From Acidimicrobiales bacterium (lineage in GTDB: Bacteria > Actinomycetota > Acidimicrobiia > Acidimicrobiales > Aldehydirespiratoraceae): a stretch of DNA of 64,000 nucleotides. Shown piece after piece: positions 8,129-15,850 of the stretch. A model generated the notes under the pieces. The model made no database searches. It saw only the letters and a list, made by a program, of their open reading frames with translations, and had not been told where the DNA came from. Both the position numbers and the translations under genes were made by a program. Position 1 is the stretch's first letter; each line of letters starts with the position of its first letter. The DNA lies in the NCBI GenBank assembly GCA_041394245.1, contig JAWKIR010000002.1, forward strand, positions 2,542,001 to 2,606,000. The letters run 5' to 3'.

Positions 8129-9586
8129 GTGCGCACCGTGAAGACCCTTGCCGCCGTCGTCGGACTCGCCCTCGTACTCCTCGCGTGCGGCGACGACGGC
8201 GGCTCCGAGTCGTCGGTCGCCGTGGGTGCCGTCGTGCCCGGCCCCGATGGCCTGCGAACCATCCGCACCGGCGGCAACGGGACGGCCTTCGACGCCACCG
8301 AGCGGGCCTACAGTCTCACGTCGCGCAACATCAACCACTACGAACGGCAGGTCTTCGCCGACGGCAAGGTGATCTTCGAGGTCGACTGGACCCCCGTCGG
8401 CCCGCAGGGGTTCGGTGGGCTCGGGCCGAACTTCGACGCCACCGCGTGCTCGTCGTGCCACCTCGACGACGGTCGGTCGCCGGGTCCGGCGGCCGATGGC
8501 GTCCTGCCGATGGGACTCACGGTGAAGCTCCTCACCGACGACCCGGCCGCGATCAACGAGTTCGGCGCCGTCTTGTCGGCCCGCTCCGAGGACGGCCCCG
8601 GCGAGGCGGTGACCTCGGTTCGCTACGAAGAGGTCGTCGGTGAGTTCGACGATGGCACGCCCTACACGCTGCGACGGCCGGTCTATTCGGTCGACCTCAC
8701 CGGCGAGGGGTCGTTGCCGGCCGACGCGGTCATCGGGATCCGGGTCGCGCCACAGCTGCCCGGGATGGGATTGCTCGAGCTGATTCCCGACTCCGAGCTC
8801 GCCGCGTTGGCCGACCCCGACGACCTCGACGGCGACGGCATCTCCGGCCGCCTCGGTACGGCCACCGACCTCCTGCGCGACGAACCGGCCGTCGGCCGAT
8901 TCGGATGGACGGCCGGTCAGCCGACCGTCGAACAGCAGAGCGCCACCGCGCTCTTCCACGACATGGGCCTCACCTCGCGCTACTTCCCGACCGCTGACTG
9001 CGACGCGTGGGCGCCGTGCGTGCGCGTGGGGATGCCGCTCTCCACGGAATACAACGTCGAGGAATACGGCGACCCGAACTTCGGCGTGCAGGAGCCGGCC
9101 GGCGGAGAGGTCACCGACGAGCAGTTGCTCGACCTGGCGATCTACACCCAGACGCTGGCGGTGCCGGCACCCCGCGACCTCGGCGACCCCGAGGTGGAGC
9201 GGGGCTACGAGCTCTTCGGCACCACCGGTTGCACGTCGTGCCACGCCGGACCGTTCACCACCCGTGAAGGGCCTATCCAGGGCCTGAGCAACCAGGTCAT
9301 CCAGCCCTACACGGATCTACTCCTGCACGATCTCGGTCTCGGCCTCGGTGATCAATCCCTCGACGGCACGCCCGTGCCGACGGAGTGGCGCACGCCCCCG
9401 CTGTGGGGCATCGGCCTGCTCGACACGGTGAGCGGTCACACCACCCTGCTGCACGACGGCCGGGCCCGTGGCTACGAGGAAGCGATCCTGTGGCACGACG
9501 GCGAGGCCGCCGCGAGTGCGGCGGCCTACCGTGCGTTGTCGGCTGCCGACCGGGCAGCCCTCGTGCGGTTCCTCGAGTCGCTCTGA
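8129..9586 (+). CDS. Secreted di-haem DUF1111 (DHOR) oxidoreductase lipoprotein
   Basis: A 485-residue exported protein. The signal ends LVLLAC (Cys20), a lipobox, followed by a short linker. Two c-type haem sites are visible: C107-SS-C110-H111 and C368-TS-C371-H372. The layout matches the DUF1111 'di-haem oxidoreductase/thiol oxidoreductase' family, relatives of di-haem peroxidases, usually found with iron or imelysin systems, neither of which is next to it here. It starts at GTG 8129 with a GAGGAG Shine-Dalgarno upstream. It follows the RDD gene by four bases and could share its transcript. Enzyme activity in this family is poorly proven. Confidence 0.86.
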   Translation: MRTVKTLAAVVGLALVLLACGDDGGSESSVAVGAVVPGPDGLRTIRTGGNGTAFDATERAYSLTSRNINHYERQVFADGKVIFEVDWTPVGPQGFGGLGPNFDATACSSCHLDDGRSPGPAADGVLPMGLTVKLLTDDPAAINEFGAVLSARSEDGPGEAVTSVRYEEVVGEFDDGTPYTLRRPVYSVDLTGEGSLPADAVIGIRVAPQLPGMGLLELIPDSELAALADPDDLDGDGISGRLGTATDLLRDEPAVGRFGWTAGQPTVEQQSATALFHDMGLTSRYFPTADCDAWAPCVRVGMPLSTEYNVEEYGDPNFGVQEPAGGEVTDEQLLDLAIYTQTLAVPAPRDLGDPEVERGYELFGTTGCTSCHAGPFTTREGPIQGLSNQVIQPYTDLLLHDLGLGLGDQSLDGTPVPTEWRTPPLWGIGLLDTVSGHTTLLHDGRARGYEEAILWHDGEAAASAAAYRALSAADRAALVRFLESL

Positions 9587-9602
9587 CGGGAGGGGCGCTG
9601 AA

Positions 9603-10994
9603 TCAGCTGCTCGGGTCGGGCGGGGTCAACGCGTCGAGGTCGATCTGCATCGGCACGTCGATGGCCGGCCGGGGCGGGTCCGTCGCCGGATCGCCGGGCA
9701 TGTTCTCGAAGTTCAGCTCGGGAGCCGGAACATCGCGATAGTCGACCGGCTCGAACGGTGCGAGATTGAAGAGGGCGATCAGCTCGTCGAGTGACGTGAG
9801 CACGGCGGTGTCCGGCCCGTCGCACGGGAGCACCGTCTGGGCATCGACCGGGTTCGTGCCGCCCGCGATCTCGTTGTTGCTGAAGCAGTTGCCCTGCGCA
9901 CCGTTCTCGATGTCGTTGAGGGCCACGAGGATCTCGGCATCGAGGGTCGAACCGCTGATGATGTTGTCGCGCACGATGTTGTCCATCGCCGGGAAGTCAC
10001 GACCGTTGCCGCTGGCGAAGATCGCGTCGATCCAGTCGATGGCGATCACACCGGCTCGGTTGTTGCCGACGATGGTGTTGCGCTCGACGATGTTGTTGGT
10101 GACACCGGCGAGGACGACGCCTGAACCCAGGCCGAGCTGGAACCCGGTGTTGCGGGAGGGCACCTCAGGGTTGTTGTTGTTCTCGATGAGGTTGCCGACG
10201 ATGACGGTGCCGGCATTGGGAGCGAGTTCTTCGCCGTCCTGGCTGTTGGGGACCACACCGATCATGTTGTCGTGGAACCACGACGCGGCCACGGTGGTGC
10301 CCGTCGAGTTCGTACCCGAGTAGCCGAGCTGGCTGTTCTCTCCCTCGACCTTGTAGAGCAGGGCGTTGCAGGGGTTGCACTGGCCGATGTAGAAGCCGGA
10401 GTCATCACTCGCGCCGGCGTAGGCGTTGTCGATCTGGCCGTCGACGGCGTTGAAGGCGTACATGCCGTAGACGCCGATGTTGTGGGCGGTCACGTAGGAG
10501 GCGCGATAGCCCTCGACGAAGATGTCGCTGCCGTAGTCGCCGGTCCAGAAGAGGCCGTTGCCGGTGTAGTTGCGCACGGTCAGGTTCTCGATGGCCACAC
10601 CGTTCGAGAAGACGATGATGCCGTTCTCCTCGCCGTGTTCGCCGTCGAGGATCACGCCGTTGCGATCCATGCCGCGGATCACGATGTTGTCGGTCTGGAC
10701 GATGACCGCCTCGTTGTAGACGCCCTCGTCGATGAGGACCAGGTCGCCCGGCTCGGCGGCGTCGACGGCGTCCTGGATGGTGGCGTAGTCGCCGGGCACG
10801 CTGCGGATCGTGTAGCCGAGCTCGGGAGCCCCGGCCGTCGTGGTCGAGTCGACCGGGTCGTCGGGGGCCTCGGATGTGGTGGTCGTCGAGTCGGTCGTGT
10901 CGGTGGCCGTGTCGCCGTCGTCGCCGCAGGCTGCGGCAACCAGGCCGAGCAGGGCGAGCAGGCTGATCAGCTGTACAAGTGCGCGTCGCTTCAT
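9603..10994 (-). CDS. Secreted right-handed beta-helix repeat lipoprotein
   Basis: A 463-residue lipoprotein: lipobox LVAAAC (Cys23), a Thr/Asp-rich linker to about residue 60, then PGDYATIQDAVDAAEPGDLVLIDEGVY, the classic opening of parallel beta-helix proteins (pectate-lyase/PbH1 type). Repeats of NxIVxxNxI type follow (NNIVERNTIVGNN, DNIVRDNIISGS). It could bind or cleave a polysaccharide, but I see no catalytic signature I would trust. The start ATG has TAGCAT eight bases upstream on its strand (11003-11008), hence leaderless, with a palindrome further up at 11013-11025. Confidence 0.85.
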   Translation of the reverse strand: MKRRALVQLISLLALLGLVAAACGDDGDTATDTTDSTTTTSEAPDDPVDSTTTAGAPELGYTIRSVPGDYATIQDAVDAAEPGDLVLIDEGVYNEAVIVQTDNIVIRGMDRNGVILDGEHGEENGIIVFSNGVAIENLTVRNYTGNGLFWTGDYGSDIFVEGYRASYVTAHNIGVYGMYAFNAVDGQIDNAYAGASDDSGFYIGQCNPCNALLYKVEGENSQLGYSGTNSTGTTVAASWFHDNMIGVVPNSQDGEELAPNAGTVIVGNLIENNNNPEVPSRNTGFQLGLGSGVVLAGVTNNIVERNTIVGNNRAGVIAIDWIDAIFASGNGRDFPAMDNIVRDNIISGSTLDAEILVALNDIENGAQGNCFSNNEIAGGTNPVDAQTVLPCDGPDTAVLTSLDELIALFNLAPFEPVDYRDVPAPELNFENMPGDPATDPPRPAIDVPMQIDLDALTPPDPSS

Positions 10995-11012
10995 GGTCGC
11001 CGATGCTAGAGC

Positions 11013-11025
11013 TTTACGCTGTAAA
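11013..11025. promoter_or_regulatory. Palindrome TTTAC-GCT-GTAAA in the beta-helix gene promoter
   Basis: A perfect 5-bp inverted repeat with a 3-base centre. It lies directly upstream of the -10-like element at 11003-11008, within the -35/-10 spacer, so it would be well placed to act as an operator. No regulator gene is adjacent. Confidence 0.35.
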
Positions 11026-11051
11026 CCGCAGGTTTCGGCGATGACCTCGAC

Positions 11052-11567
11052 TCAGCCCCCGCCGACGACGACGAAGCCGGTCTGCCCGCGGGTCGCCGTG
11101 CCGTGGATCGAGCAGTAGAAGGGGTAGTCCCCCTCGGCCGTCAGGATCAGCGCCTGGGGTGCCTCGAGCAGGGCTTCCTTGGTGATCTTCGGGAATGCCC
11201 CCTCGGCCGCGGCGGTGACGTCGTGGGTGTTGGCGCCACGGTTGACGAAGACGATCTGGGTCCCGGGATCGACCCGGAAGAAGCGTTCCTCGAACACGTT
11301 GTCGCGGATCTCGATCTCGACGGTTTCCTGGCCACGGAGATCGACGATGGTCGATGGCCGCGAGACGTCGGGGTTGACCGGCGGGAACACACTGTCCTCG
11401 GCGACATCGACGGTCTCGCCGTCGGCTTCGGTCGATGCGGTTGGGGTCGTGGTGTCGTCCTGGACGGTCACCGCGAACTCGAGGGGGTCATCGGCGGCGC
11501 ATCCGAGGAGAGAGAGCGAGACCAGGCCGAGGGCGAGCACCTGGAGAGAACGGCGGGCGAACTGCAT
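11052..11567 (-). CDS. Cupredoxin-like copper lipoprotein
   Basis: A 171-residue exported blue-copper-type protein. The lipobox LLGC puts the lipid on Cys23, followed by an Asp/Thr linker to about residue 75. The cupredoxin domain has the ligand pattern His115 (NTHDV), Cys152 and His155 (YCSIHG). The expected axial Met is absent; by alignment from the C-terminal strand, Gln162 (RGQTG) could take its place, as in stellacyanin. Likely role: electron carrier or copper binding on the outer face of the membrane. TAGAAT lies seven bases before the ATG (11575-11580 on the reverse strand). Neighbouring redox lipoproteins suggest a related job, but that is only context. Confidence 0.85.
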   Translation of the reverse strand: MQFARRSLQVLALGLVSLSLLGCAADDPLEFAVTVQDDTTTPTASTEADGETVDVAEDSVFPPVNPDVSRPSTIVDLRGQETVEIEIRDNVFEERFFRVDPGTQIVFVNRGANTHDVTAAAEGAFPKITKEALLEAPQALILTAEGDYPFYCSIHGTATRGQTGFVVVGGG

Positions 11568-11588
11568 CGGCGAAATTCTACGGGCGGG

Positions 11589-12386
11589 TCAGCGGGTGAT
11601 GGCCAGTTGGCGTGACTGGGCGAGCAGCCGGCCGTCGGCCGCCCAGATGTGGCAGTCCTCGTCGGCGAACCCGTCGGCGACGTGGTGCGTGTTGCACTCG
11701 GCGTAGACCCGGTCGTCGTCGGGCGGGTCGACCAGCGGCAGCGAGGCGCGGATGTGGACCGTCAGGTCGATCGTCGGCATCGCGGCGGGGCGGGTGAACC
11801 GGGGAAAGCCCGCAGGTGGGATGGCATCGGCGATGGCGACCAGTTCGATCGCATCGAGCGGTCGCGGCTTCGCGGCTCGGATCCACTGCCCGATGCGGGG
11901 CGATCCCTCGCCGCTGAAGAAGGGGGCATCGACGATCGGGCGACCCGACCAGTTGTGATGGACCGGTGGGGGTTCCCGGTCGAACGCGAGTTCATCGTCG
12001 TCGGCGTGCGCCGACAGCGGGTGTGACCATGTCTCGGTCGATTCCCACGGGACCGAGAACGCGGCGATCGAGGAGCAGACGACCCGATCGCGCTGTGTCA
12101 TCGTCGCCTGCACACTCGACACGGATCGGCCCTGACGGAGCACGTCGACGGCGATCTCCACGTCGGCGAAATCGGGGCGGGCGAGATAGTGGGTCGTGAT
12201 CGACCGCAGGCCACGGGCGGGGTCGTCGACCGACGTGGTCATCGCGCGGGCGATCAGCGCGGCCAGGTACCCACCATTCGGGCCGGCGACCACGTTCCAC
12301 CGGTCGAGCAGGGTGGTGCCGTAGCGATGATCGCCGAGGGCGGTGACGGTCGTGTCGGCATCGAAGTCGGGGGTCGTCTCACTCAC
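11589..12386 (-). CDS. Double hot-dog acyl-CoA thioesterase family protein
   Basis: A 265-residue cytosolic protein resembling TesB-like/4HBT_3 thioesterases. The N-terminal hot-dog contains WNVVAGPNGGYLAALIARAM and the typical SITTHYLARPDFADVEIAVDVLRQGRS strand; the second ends LTVHIRASLPL and HHVADGFADEDCHIWAADGRLLAQSRQLA. That last segment is the conserved end of acyl-CoA thioesterase II-type proteins, which hydrolyse acyl-CoA thioesters. The start is GTG at 12386; no clear Shine-Dalgarno or TANNNT is present. Confidence 0.83.
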   Translation of the reverse strand: MSETTPDFDADTTVTALGDHRYGTTLLDRWNVVAGPNGGYLAALIARAMTTSVDDPARGLRSITTHYLARPDFADVEIAVDVLRQGRSVSSVQATMTQRDRVVCSSIAAFSVPWESTETWSHPLSAHADDDELAFDREPPPVHHNWSGRPIVDAPFFSGEGSPRIGQWIRAAKPRPLDAIELVAIADAIPPAGFPRFTRPAAMPTIDLTVHIRASLPLVDPPDDDRVYAECNTHHVADGFADEDCHIWAADGRLLAQSRQLAITR

Positions 12387-12430
12387 CGCGCCAGCCTGCC
12401 CGGGCGCGTTCGGTCTGCCACCCTGGGGAG

Positions 12431-13105
12431 ATGTACGTGACCGAGGACGATGATCGAGACCGACCCGCCGATGCCGATGTCGACGTGTTCGATCTCGAGT
12501 TCGTGGCGACGGATCTCTCCCTCGCTGGCCTGTTGCGGCTCGACATCCGTCGGCCGGCGGGCGCCACGCGGTTCCTCGCCTCGGTGCTGCGCCCCGGAGA
12601 GGATCCCGTCACGGTCCTCGACTACGACCTTCCGCTGGCGACCGGTGCGTTCGAGTTCCGCGCACCGGGCGTGTGGGTCGAGGTCTGCTGCGAGGAGCCG
12701 CTCGACCACTGGACCATCGGGCTCGAGGCCTTCGGGTTGGCGATCCCCGCGGCCGAGGTAGTGACCCCGTCGTCGTTCGGTGACCGTGTCCCACTCGGCT
12801 TCGATCTCGACCTCGACACCGTCGCCGCGCCCGACGGTGATGCGAGTTCCTTCGCCATCGAGGTGCGGGTCCACGGCGATGTCCTGATCGCCGACCGCGC
12901 CTACGAGATCGAAGCCACCGGCACCCGTCGTCGTTCCGTAGCGGGTGTCAGACACCCGCTACGGGGCGGGGACCCGGAGATTCTGGGGGAACTGACGGTG
13001 GCGTGGCCGGTGCAGGACGGTCGCGCGAACATCGAACGTCGCGGCTGGTTCGGTGGGTCGCGGCCGGGTTGGACGCGTCTCGATTCCTCGGTTGATGACG
13101 CCTAG
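12431..13105 (+). CDS. Hypothetical protein interrupted by a palindromic repeat
   Basis: A 224-residue protein I do not recognise. It is acidic and beta-rich, with no signal peptide or membrane helix, a single Cys-Cys pair (VEVCCEEP) and patterns like WVEV and EIEATGTRRR, compatible with a two-sheet beta sandwich. GGGGAG before the ATG is a likely ribosome site. A perfect 14-bp inverted repeat (12936-12964) sits in frame near residues 169-178 and encodes SVAGVRHPLR, which looks like an insertion. Its stop overlaps the convergent DUF368 gene by four bases. Confidence 0.7.
   Translation: MYVTEDDDRDRPADADVDVFDLEFVATDLSLAGLLRLDIRRPAGATRFLASVLRPGEDPVTVLDYDLPLATGAFEFRAPGVWVEVCCEEPLDHWTIGLEAFGLAIPAAEVVTPSSFGDRVPLGFDLDLDTVAAPDGDASSFAIEVRVHGDVLIADRAYEIEATGTRRRSVAGVRHPLRGGDPEILGELTVAWPVQDGRANIERRGWFGGSRPGWTRLDSSVDDA
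12936..12964. repeat. Perfect 14-bp inverted repeat inside a CDS
   Basis: CCGTAGCGGGTGTC, one base (A), then its exact reverse complement. A palindrome this long in coding DNA is not expected from codon use. It looks like a REP-type or other short mobile palindromic repeat that landed in frame. Confidence 0.7.
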
Positions 13106-14010
13106 TGTGAGTAGCGCTTGCCCAAGCGGGCGATGGCGAGGACCGCGACCATCGCCACGGCGGCGAGCGCAACCGGTTGGAACCACTCGTCGGCGGCCGG
13201 CCACTCGAGCCCGGTGCCGTCGATCACCTGGGTCTGATCCTCCGAGATCACGCCCACCCCGTGGGGCCAGGGCCACAGCACTCGCAGCGAGCCGATCATC
13301 AGCCCGATCAGCGCCGCCATCACGGTGTTGAACGCCCGTTCCATCACCCAGCCGAGGACCGACGAGAACAGGGCGAGCCCGATCACACAGCCGATCGCGA
13401 CCAGAGCGGCATTGGCGAAGTTGCGCTCGTCGATGGTGTTGATGACGGCGGCGTACATCCCGATCATGAGCAGGATGAACGACCCGGAGATGCCGGGCAG
13501 GATCATGGCGCAGATGGCCAGAGAGCCGGCGCCGAGGAACAGCAACGGCGAGGGATCGGCGATCGGGCCCTGCTGGAAGCCGAGGAGTGCGAACACGACG
13601 ACGGCGACGCCGGCCATCAGCACCCACCCCTGTGGCGTGCGTTCGGTCAGCAGGCCGAGCGCCACCACGACCGAGGCGGCCACGAGGCCGAAGAACAGGC
13701 CGGCCATGTTCTCGGGATTGTCGTGCAGCTGCGTCTCGATCACCGAGGCGAGCGCGACGACGGCGGTGCCGATCCCGGCGCCGAGCGGCAGGAGGAAGAG
13801 GAAGTCGAGCTCCTTGATGCGGGTCCAGAAGCCTCGGACGTCGCCCTTCAGCAGGGTCCCCAGAGCCCGAGCGCCGTCTCGGATCGAGTCGATCAGCTTC
13901 TGGTAGATCCCGACGACCAGTGCGATCGTGCCGCCGGAGACCCCCGGCACCACGTCGGCAGCTCCCATCAGGAATCCGCGGGCGAACTGGGCGCCGATCT
14001 TTTGCATCAC
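13102..14010 (-). CDS. DUF368 membrane protein (PopT-type undecaprenyl-phosphate transporter candidate)
   Basis: A polytopic membrane protein of 302 residues with about eight to nine helices. GFLMGAADVVPGVSGGTIALVVGIYQ at the N-terminus and the second repeat MILPGISGSFILLMIGMYAAVI are the hallmark re-entrant PGxSGG/PGISGS motifs of DUF368. Members studied in other bacteria (PopT) return undecaprenyl phosphate to the inner leaflet for cell-envelope synthesis; I extend that by family. Start GTG 14010 or ATG 14007; the -10-like TACCCT (reverse strand, 14019-14024) is eight bases before the GTG. Divergent from the hydrolase gene, with which it shares a 27-base promoter spacer. Confidence 0.9.
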   Translation of the reverse strand: MMQKIGAQFARGFLMGAADVVPGVSGGTIALVVGIYQKLIDSIRDGARALGTLLKGDVRGFWTRIKELDFLFLLPLGAGIGTAVVALASVIETQLHDNPENMAGLFFGLVAASVVVALGLLTERTPQGWVLMAGVAVVVFALLGFQQGPIADPSPLLFLGAGSLAICAMILPGISGSFILLMIGMYAAVINTIDERNFANAALVAIGCVIGLALFSSVLGWVMERAFNTVMAALIGLMIGSLRVLWPWPHGVGVISEDQTQVIDGTGLEWPAADEWFQPVALAAVAMVAVLAIARLGKRYSH

Positions 14011-14018
14011 GGCTGCTG

Positions 14019-14028
14019 AGGGTACCGT
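14019..14028. promoter_or_regulatory. Overlapping divergent -10 elements
   Basis: The ten bases AGGGTACCGT contain TACCCT on the minus strand (14019-14024) and TACCGT on the plus strand (14023-14028), sharing the central TA. Each sits eight bases from its start codon (GTG 14010, ATG 14037). The two leaderless promoters could not both be melted at once, so the genes may be mutually exclusive. Confidence 0.5.
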
Positions 14029-14036
14029 CCAGCTCC

Positions 14037-14933
14037 ATGACGGACGCGGCAGCGGTACCCGAGAATGCCGACGCCCTGCGAGGCCGTCTCGTCGACATCG
14101 GCGAGGTCCAGCTCTGGGTCGACGAGCAGGGCCCGACGGCGGGTGATCCGGTCGTGCTCATCGCCGGTGCGGACTCGCCGGGGTTCCGGTGGACGCCGGC
14201 CATCGTCGACCGACTCGTCGCCGACGGCCACCGGGTGATCCGCTTCGATCATCGCGACTGCGGACGCTCGACCCGGTTCGGGCCGAACGACGCGTATCTC
14301 CTCGACGACCTCACGGCCGACGTGGTCTCGCTCCTTGATGAACTCGAGATCGTCGATGCCCATGTCATCGGTCGTTCGATGGGCGGGATGATCGGCCAGT
14401 TGCTGGGCATCGATCATCCGGAGCGAGTCCGTTCGCTGACGATCTTCGGATCGAGTCCGGCGCCGGGCGACGAGCGGCTCGGTGGGCCCGACGACGGCTT
14501 CGTCGAGGCGATGACGACCCGCCTGTTCGCCGGCCCACCGAAGGACGAAGCCGGTCGCATCGAGTGGCTGGTCGAGCTCGACGAGTTCCTGAGCGGCTCG
14601 TTGTACCCGCTCGATCGGGAACGGCAGATCGCCCTGGCCAAGGCCGAGCTGATGACCGGATGGGTTCCCGAGACCGGGCATGGCGTGGCGGTCCATGCGA
14701 GCCCGGGCCGCCTCGAGCGGCTCGAGGCGATCACCGTGCCCACCCTCGTCGTGCACGGAACGGCAGATCCCGTGTTCCCCCCGGCGCACGGGCGGGCCCT
14801 GGCGACCGGCATCGATGGCGCCGTCCTGGTGGAGGTGGAGGGTCTCGGACACGAGGTTCCCGACGCCCTGATCGAGGAACTGTGGCCGGTCCTGCACCAC
14901 CATCTCCGCGCCGCTGCGGCATGGCGGCAGTGA
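14037..14933 (+). CDS. Alpha/beta-hydrolase
   Basis: A 298-residue cytosolic hydrolase. Seen: strand/oxyanion region VVLIAGADSPGFRW, FDHRDCGRST after strand 4, nucleophile elbow GRSMGGM, acid VVHGTADPVFP and catalytic His in VEGLGHEVPD. It resembles the aclacinomycin-methylesterase (RdmC)/haloperoxidase-like esterases, whose substrates vary widely. The upstream frame extends to 13920 but is antisense to DUF368; the ATG at 14037 follows TACCGT by eight bases and is the natural start. The next gene overlaps its stop. Confidence 0.9.
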   Translation: MTDAAAVPENADALRGRLVDIGEVQLWVDEQGPTAGDPVVLIAGADSPGFRWTPAIVDRLVADGHRVIRFDHRDCGRSTRFGPNDAYLLDDLTADVVSLLDELEIVDAHVIGRSMGGMIGQLLGIDHPERVRSLTIFGSSPAPGDERLGGPDDGFVEAMTTRLFAGPPKDEAGRIEWLVELDEFLSGSLYPLDRERQIALAKAELMTGWVPETGHGVAVHASPGRLERLEAITVPTLVVHGTADPVFPPAHGRALATGIDGAVLVEVEGLGHEVPDALIEELWPVLHHHLRAAAAWRQ

Positions 14934-15433
14934 CGCACCTCCTTCCTGATTGGCCCTGGCTCGCGGCGCTGATCCCGGTGTCGATCTACAGCGCGGGCGA
15001 GCCGGGCTTCGTCCCGCTCACGGTCGCGGTAGCGATCGCGTGGTTCGTGCTCCTCGTTCGGTCCTGGCGGCGGGGCGAGTCGCGTGAAATCGTGCTGCCG
15101 GCCATCGGACTCGTCGTGCTGGTCGCAGCCCGATCGATGGACCCCTCGATCGCGTTCACGCTGAGCGAATCGGCGATGTCGGCGGAGGCAGAGGCGGTGT
15201 TGAGCGAGGCTGCTCCGCGTGAACAGGGAGCCCAGTTCATCGGCCTCGTGCCGGTGTGGAGCATTCGGCCGACTTCCTGCGACGACGGCGCGGTCTTCTT
15301 CGTGACCGGGGCGCTGGGTTTCTGGAAGTCGGGATACGCGTACTCGACCACGCCGTTGCCGGAGGACCAGCACACCTGCCACTACACCCACCTGCGCGAC
15401 AACTGGTACCGGGCCCGGCTGAACTACAACTGA
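14930..15433 (+). CDS. Hypothetical small membrane-anchored protein
   Basis: A protein of 167 residues (170 if the ATG at 14921 is used) that I do not recognise. Two hydrophobic segments at the N-terminus (LPDWPWLAALIPVSIYSAG; LTVAVAIAWFVLLVRSW) and one near residue 55 (IVLPAIGLVVLVAARSM) precede a soluble, probably extracytoplasmic domain with Cys residues in RPTSCDDG and DQHTCHYTHL that may form a disulfide. The GTG at 14930 overlaps the hydrolase stop as GTGA, indicating coupling, so I prefer it. A strong hairpin terminator follows directly. Confidence 0.68.
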   Translation: MTHLLPDWPWLAALIPVSIYSAGEPGFVPLTVAVAIAWFVLLVRSWRRGESREIVLPAIGLVVLVAARSMDPSIAFTLSESAMSAEAEAVLSEAAPREQGAQFIGLVPVWSIRPTSCDDGAVFFVTGALGFWKSGYAYSTTPLPEDQHTCHYTHLRDNWYRARLNYN

Positions 15434-15454
15434 TCCGGACGGCCGAAAACGTCG

Positions 15455-15485
15455 AACGAGGCGCCCGGGGCGGGGGCGCCTCGTT
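15455..15485 (+). terminator. Hairpin terminator after the hydrolase operon
   Basis: Arms AACGAGGCGCCC (15455-15466) and GGGCGCCTCGTT (15474-15485) are perfectly complementary with a seven-base loop, 21 bases after the upstream stop. No long T-tract follows, as is common in GC-rich actinobacteria. Confidence 0.75.
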
Positions 15486-15538
15486 CGTGAAGCAAGGTCC
15501 TCGCCACGCTCTCGTGTCTGGAATCTTCTCTCTCGGAC

Positions 15539-15582
15539 GCTTCTCCTCGCACCTCCGTGGAGGTGTGTCGGGCGCGAGAAGC
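15539..15582. ncRNA. Nested hairpin, possible structured RNA
   Basis: Outer arms GCTTCTC (15539-15545) and GAGAAGC (15576-15582) enclose a stem CACCTC/GAGGTG (15550-15555 with 15560-15565) capped by CGTG. No RNA family was recognised. Confidence 0.3.
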
Positions 15583-15635
15583 TCGTGGGAGCGGTTCCGT
15601 TCACTGTTGCGCGTGGGTTCGTGTGGCGTGTCCGG

Positions 15636-15664
15636 GCACGGCTCCGTGTCGGAGTGCTCCGTGC
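15636..15664. ncRNA. Bulged hairpin, possible structured RNA
   Basis: GCACGG-CTCCG pairs with CGGAG-(TGCT)-CCGTGC: an 11-bp stem with a TGT loop and a four-base bulge. Together with 15539-15582 it suggests a folded transcript upstream of the cyclase gene. Confidence 0.3.
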
Positions 15665-15689
15665 AGTAGGTGCGCCGTCCTTTCTTCAG

Positions 15690-15707
15690 GTCACAATTGC
15701 GTGTGAC
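15690..15707. promoter_or_regulatory. Palindrome GTCACA-N6-TGTGAC
   Basis: A perfect 6-bp inverted repeat with a six-base spacer, about 130 bases before the cyclase -10 element. The half-sites are those of a CRP site but in the opposite order, so I do not call it a CRP site; it is a plausible operator. Confidence 0.35.
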
Positions 15708-15850
15708 GATGGTCACCGTCGCGCCGTGTGTCCGAAAGGTCAAGGCCGACCTCGGGCAGTGGTGGATTGTGAACGAGTGAACGATCGTCTCGGCGCGAGA
15801 TCGGCCACCCCGTTCCTCCCAGATCGGCGCCGCTGCCTAGTGTCACCGGT

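Larger units (their letters stand above)
15434..15850. other. 417-base gene-free region with structured elements
   Basis: No convincing gene was found here; the open frames have no coding bias or recognisable product. It holds a terminator-like hairpin (15455-15485), a nested hairpin (15539-15582), a second long hairpin (15636-15664), a palindrome (15690-15707) and the TAGTGT promoter element (15838-15843) of the cyclase gene. It could carry a small RNA or a long regulated leader. Confidence 0.6.

Noticed and set aside
15690..15707. CRP (cAMP receptor) site upstream of the cyclase gene
   Set aside because: The half-sites occur in the reverse order of TGTGA-N6-TCACA; only a generic palindrome can be claimed.
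15434..15850. A protein gene in the 417-base spacer (frames at 15256-15669 and 15585-15995)
   Set aside because: No start with support, no family resemblance, and composition is typical of random frames.
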